From JAFAVN01 sp036378375 (GTDB lineage Bacteria; Verrucomicrobiota; Verrucomicrobiia; Chthoniobacterales; JAFAMB01), in assembly GCA_036378375.1 (NCBI GenBank), contig DASUWQ010000555.1, positions 1-16,647 on the forward strand: a stretch of DNA of 16,647 bases, in the 5' to 3' direction. Below the pieces are notes generated by a model. The model worked only from the letters and a program-made list of their open reading frames with translations, was not told where the DNA came from and made no database searches. Made by a program: the position numbers and the translations under genes. Positions 14,045 through 16,647 of this stretch are shown here, in pieces; the stretch's first letter is position 1; every line of letters starts with the position of its first letter.

Positions 14045-15007
14045 CTAGTGTCCCCGGAGTTTCTTCAAATTTGCCCAAAACTCATCGACATTGTCTTTGG
14101 TGATGGCCCGGGTAGGAACGATGAACGCTTTGTTCTCAGGAATATTGATGTCTCCTCCGCGAAGCTTTTTCGCCATAAGCGTCACCGCTTGACGGCCGAA
14201 TTCATACGGGTTTTGCACCACGGTCGCTTCATCGACTCCGTCCTTCACGGCCTGTAAAGTATCATTCTCTTCATCGAACGTAACGATTTTTACTTTACCG
14301 GCTTTGCCAGCATCTTTGACCGCACCGATGATGGCCGGGCCATTGTAACTCCAAAGGCCAACCAGGCAGGCGACATCCGGATATTTGACCAAGGTATCCG
14401 ATACGTTCTGTTTAGCGCGGACGCGATCCGTGTCGTCGGTTCTGACATCAATGACCGAGACATTCGACCCTTTCAGCGCTTCTTCGAGACCTTGGATACG
14501 TTCTTTGGCGTTCTGGGCGTCCCGTTTTCCGACGAAAAGCATAATTTTGCCGCCGTTCGGGATTGCCTTTTTGACCAACTCACCGGCCTGGCGGCCAGCA
14601 GCGACGTTATCGGTCCCGACGTAAAAAGAACGCTTGCTCTTGGGTGCGTCGCTATCCTGGGTGACGACCAAAGCCTTCTCAGTGCCGCGATCAATCATGG
14701 CGGTCTGATTGGCAGGGTCGACCGGACTCAAGGCGATTCCGTTGGTGCCTTTGACCAGCAAGTCGTCAAAAATTCGGGTCTGTTCTGCGGCGGTTCCATC
14801 TGAAGGGATTCGAAAGTCGACCGATATATTCGGCACGTCTTTCTGAGCCTGTTCGCAGCCCGCTCGGGCAATCGTCCAGAAATCCGAGGCGTTATTGGTG
14901 AGGAAAGCCAACTTCAGGGGTTTGCTATCGTCAGCATTAGCCGCGAACTGCCCAAAGGACAGCCCGAGCACCGCAACCGAAAGCAATAGTTTTGGGGGTT
15001 TGATCAT
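14045..15007 (-). CDS. periplasmic sugar-binding protein of ABC importer
   Basis: Soluble periplasmic receptor of 320 residues, RbsB-like (Peripla_BP_4) family. A signal peptide spans 1-25, with KLLLSVAVLGLSF as core and a cleavage site after ANA; there is no lipobox cysteine. The mature part follows the pattern of the family: LKLAFLTNNASDFW near the start, GTNGIALSPVDPAN, YVGTDNVAAGRQAGE and IVTFDEENDTLQAVKDG, the hinge and ligand-contact blocks. First gene of the operon, with a likely promoter about 70 bp upstream. The ATG at 15007 has no Shine-Dalgarno site; a CCTCCCC run sits just before it instead. The family fit is to ribose, allose, xylose or galactose receptors; the true ligand is unknown. 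Confidence 0.95.
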   Translation of the reverse strand: MIKPPKLLLSVAVLGLSFGQFAANADDSKPLKLAFLTNNASDFWTIARAGCEQAQKDVPNISVDFRIPSDGTAAEQTRIFDDLLVKGTNGIALSPVDPANQTAMIDRGTEKALVVTQDSDAPKSKRSFYVGTDNVAAGRQAGELVKKAIPNGGKIMLFVGKRDAQNAKERIQGLEEALKGSNVSVIDVRTDDTDRVRAKQNVSDTLVKYPDVACLVGLWSYNGPAIIGAVKDAGKAGKVKIVTFDEENDTLQAVKDGVDEATVVQNPYEFGRQAVTLMAKKLRGGDINIPENKAFIVPTRAITKDNVDEFWANLKKLRGH

Positions 15008-15076
15008 AGGGGAGGTTATTATGGTTTTCTTTTTTTACTGTTATCAGGGGTGAATCATCATCTAAACGCCCGCCTT

Positions 15077-15105
15077 TTTGTATTTCGCCGGCTTTCAGAG
15101 CTCAA
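15077..15105 (-). promoter_or_regulatory. probable sigma70-type promoter of the sugar ABC operon
   Basis: On the minus strand TTGAGC (15105-15100), 17 bp, then TACAAA (15082-15077). The spacing is ideal and both hexamers are fair. A transcript would start near 15070 and leave a leader of about 60 nt before the binding-protein ATG. A CRP-like or ROK operator was not evident. Confidence 0.42.
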
Positions 15106-15321
15106 TCACGGTCCTTGTAGCACTTACGTTTGCTGGGGAATGCGTGGCGTGACAAGAAAAATGGAGCTGACCAATACAAAGAATGGCGGTTACGTGCAAT
15201 GCCTCTAAAGGCCGGCTGCCCCCCCGGGGCTGAATTCTCGAGCCAACTCGGGGGAAGCGGACAGTCGGAGCATGGCGGGGGCATGAGTTGCCGGACTTAT
15301 ATACCGGGGCTGACCCGCTTG
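15106..15321. other. intergenic region with weak GC-rich hairpin
   Basis: No coding pattern is seen on either strand. CCCCCG (15221-15226) can pair with CGGGGG (15249-15254), which might mark the 3' end of the minus-strand GH51-like gene; no T-run follows. The rest shows no repeat shared with the other gaps. Confidence 0.3.
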
Positions 15322-16647
15322 CTACTGAAAGACTAAAATCGTTACGGAATATGGATCAAAGCTGTAAGAGGTCTGGTTGATCTTTGGCTTAAGACTCCAC
15401 TGGACCGACACCGGCACCAACTCATCAGGCTGTTCAGCGGTATTTTCGTCGCCCACCGGCCCGCTAAGTTTCCTGCCGGTAACGTTTGGCTTTGATCGAG
15501 AGAAACCCGCCAGGCTGATGGTTGCGGGAATCGGTTCGCCGCTGATATTCACAACGCGTAACACCAGAGTCTTGCCATCGGCGCTCTTGGTAGCGGTGAC
15601 GTCCAACACGTCCCCAGGACTCTGGACCGTTGAAGCGACCAAGTTGGGCTCATAATAGTCACTGTACAGCTGAGTGACATACCCCGGCGGCTGCAGCCAT
15701 ACTTGATAAGGGTTGAGGAAAAGCAGGCCTTGATCCCAACCATTGTCGTTCTCGTTGTCGGGTTGAAGGCAATTGGCTGAGGTTACAACCGGGAGCGGAT
15801 CAGTGATCCTAGAGATCACGTTGATCGCTAGCGCGTTGCCGACCGCTCGTGCCTGATCGTGAACATCTGCATTTAGCTCGAAAACCACGACTTTGTGGGC
15901 AGCACCGTTTGAGATCTGGTCCAGTGCGCTGACATAGCTAGGGAGCGCAACCAAGGTCGAATCTGCTCCTGGTCCGGCCGTCCAAACGTGTACGTCGAAC
16001 CAGACTTCCCGGCCGTGCTGTTGAGCGAAATTCATGATTTTCTGGTGCGCCTCTAAAGTTGTGATACCCGAGGCCGCTCCGGAGAAGTTGAACGGGTTCT
16101 GGATCGGTTGGGTGTAGGTGAAATCGCCGACCACAATGATCACGTTGGGGTCCGCTGCCCAAACCGCCGTTGCCATGGCTTCAAACTGAGCGACGTACGC
16201 ATCGTTGATAACTTGCTCGTTCCCGAACTCGAAATACTTCAAATTGTAAGGTGCAGGATGACCATCGTCGGCGCGCTGTTTCCCCCAGGTGGAAGTCGCC
16301 GGCCCGTTCACGTACTGCATGAAGTCCGCCATATCCTGCGGAGTTTCATTGTCGTTCAGCACGGGTATGCCAAAGATTCCGGCTTGCTGGCAGAAATTCA
16401 GGAAATCGAAGATTCCCCATCCATTTGAAGAGTAGGGGTACCATGTACCGACGTACGGTTGGCGTTGATCCCAAGGACCAATCATATTTTTCCAGCGATA
16501 TTGGGGAGCATTGATCATGGATCCGCCATACCGCAAAACGCGGACTCCTTGATTTAAGAGCCCATTCGCTACATCTGCCCGCACTGGCAAATTTTTAAAC
16601 TGTCCCCAGCTCCCTGGTTCGAGAAACGCGTAACCCAGCGTTAATGA
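15322..16647 (-). CDS. GH51-like arabinofuranosidase-type enzyme, 5' end missing
   Basis: Partial: the frame stays open to the right edge, so 441 C-terminal residues are visible and the start lies outside. Counting from the right edge, an early block LRYGGSM...YRWKNMIGP...RQPYVGTWY resembles the substrate-binding strand of GH51 alpha-L-arabinofuranosidases. YFEFGNEQ gives a Glu at about 144 that fits the acid/base, and VVFELNAD gives a Glu at about 257 that fits the nucleophile. The spacing of about 113 residues is that of clan GH-A, GH51. A beta-sandwich C-terminal domain follows (DVTATKSADGKTLVLRVVN), also GH51-like. GH39 or GH79 relatives remain possible. If correct, it cleaves terminal arabinofuranose from plant polysaccharides. 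It lies upstream of, and in the same direction as, the sugar ABC operon, separated by 314 bp with its own likely promoter. Export cannot be judged without the N-terminus. Confidence 0.75.
   Translation of the reverse strand, partial: SLTLGYAFLEPGSWGQFKNLPVRADVANGLLNQGVRVLRYGGSMINAPQYRWKNMIGPWDQRQPYVGTWYPYSSNGWGIFDFLNFCQQAGIFGIPVLNDNETPQDMADFMQYVNGPATSTWGKQRADDGHPAPYNLKYFEFGNEQVINDAYVAQFEAMATAVWAADPNVIIVVGDFTYTQPIQNPFNFSGAASGITTLEAHQKIMNFAQQHGREVWFDVHVWTAGPGADSTLVALPSYVSALDQISNGAAHKVVVFELNADVHDQARAVGNALAINVISRITDPLPVVTSANCLQPDNENDNGWDQGLLFLNPYQVWLQPPGYVTQLYSDYYEPNLVASTVQSPGDVLDVTATKSADGKTLVLRVVNISGEPIPATISLAGFSRSKPNVTGRKLSGPVGDENTAEQPDELVPVSVQWSLKPKINQTSYSFDPYSVTILVFQ

Noticed and set aside
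15102..15336. Small frames on both strands between the binding-protein and GH51-like genes
   Set aside because: No start signals or family resemblance, and they overlap the putative promoter or each other.

Overview
The window looks like a chromosomal carbohydrate-use region from a free-living bacterium, most likely a Verrucomicrobiota member of the Chthoniobacter/Udaeobacter kind; an acidobacterium or another Gram-negative soil lineage is the alternative. This is inferred from large secreted glycoside hydrolases, a ribose-type ABC importer, moderate GC, many TTG/GTG starts with few Shine-Dalgarno sites, and gaps filled with dispersed repeats and heptamer arrays. No rRNA, tRNA, transposase, integrase or CRISPR array was seen.

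Layout, left to right. 1-179: repeats and a strong terminator. 180-3071 (-): secreted GH3 enzyme with a PA14-like insert. 3290-4240 (+): AraC-type regulator, divergent from the GH3 gene. 4337-7297 (-): secreted L-type-lectin plus GH92 alpha-mannosidase-like enzyme, convergent with the AraC gene across a hairpin. 7697-8911 (+): ROK/NagC-type repressor, divergent from the GH92 gene. 8912-11432: a repeat-rich zone holding one gene, a CPA1 Na+/H+ antiporter (9415-10986, -). 15007-11433 (-): three-gene sugar ABC operon (binding protein, double ATPase, permease). 15322 to the right edge (-): a GH51-like arabinofuranosidase-type enzyme whose start lies outside the window.

How the genes may work together: the exported hydrolases (GH3, GH92, GH51-like) would release monosaccharides from plant or microbial glycans containing beta-linked glucose or xylose, alpha-mannose and arabinose. 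The high-affinity ABC system would import one of the products. The AraC and ROK proteins, each divergent from a hydrolase gene, are the likely inducer-responsive switches. The actual sugar cannot be read from the sequence.

The most unusual part is the 8.9-11.4 kb zone. Two roughly 300-bp direct repeats, 2,000 bp apart and clearly diverged, bracket the antiporter gene. The copies keep the same set of intramolecular pairings. One pair has changed from G-C to A-T with both sides altered, and three others have shifted from a Watson-Crick pair to G.T on the plus strand only. This pattern suggests a structured RNA (or a hairpin-forming mobile repeat) read from the plus strand. Each copy ends in heptamer units, expanded to an array beside copy 1, and a second, inverted heptamer array lies at the antiporter start. 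One array supplies the antiporter's last two codons and stop codon.
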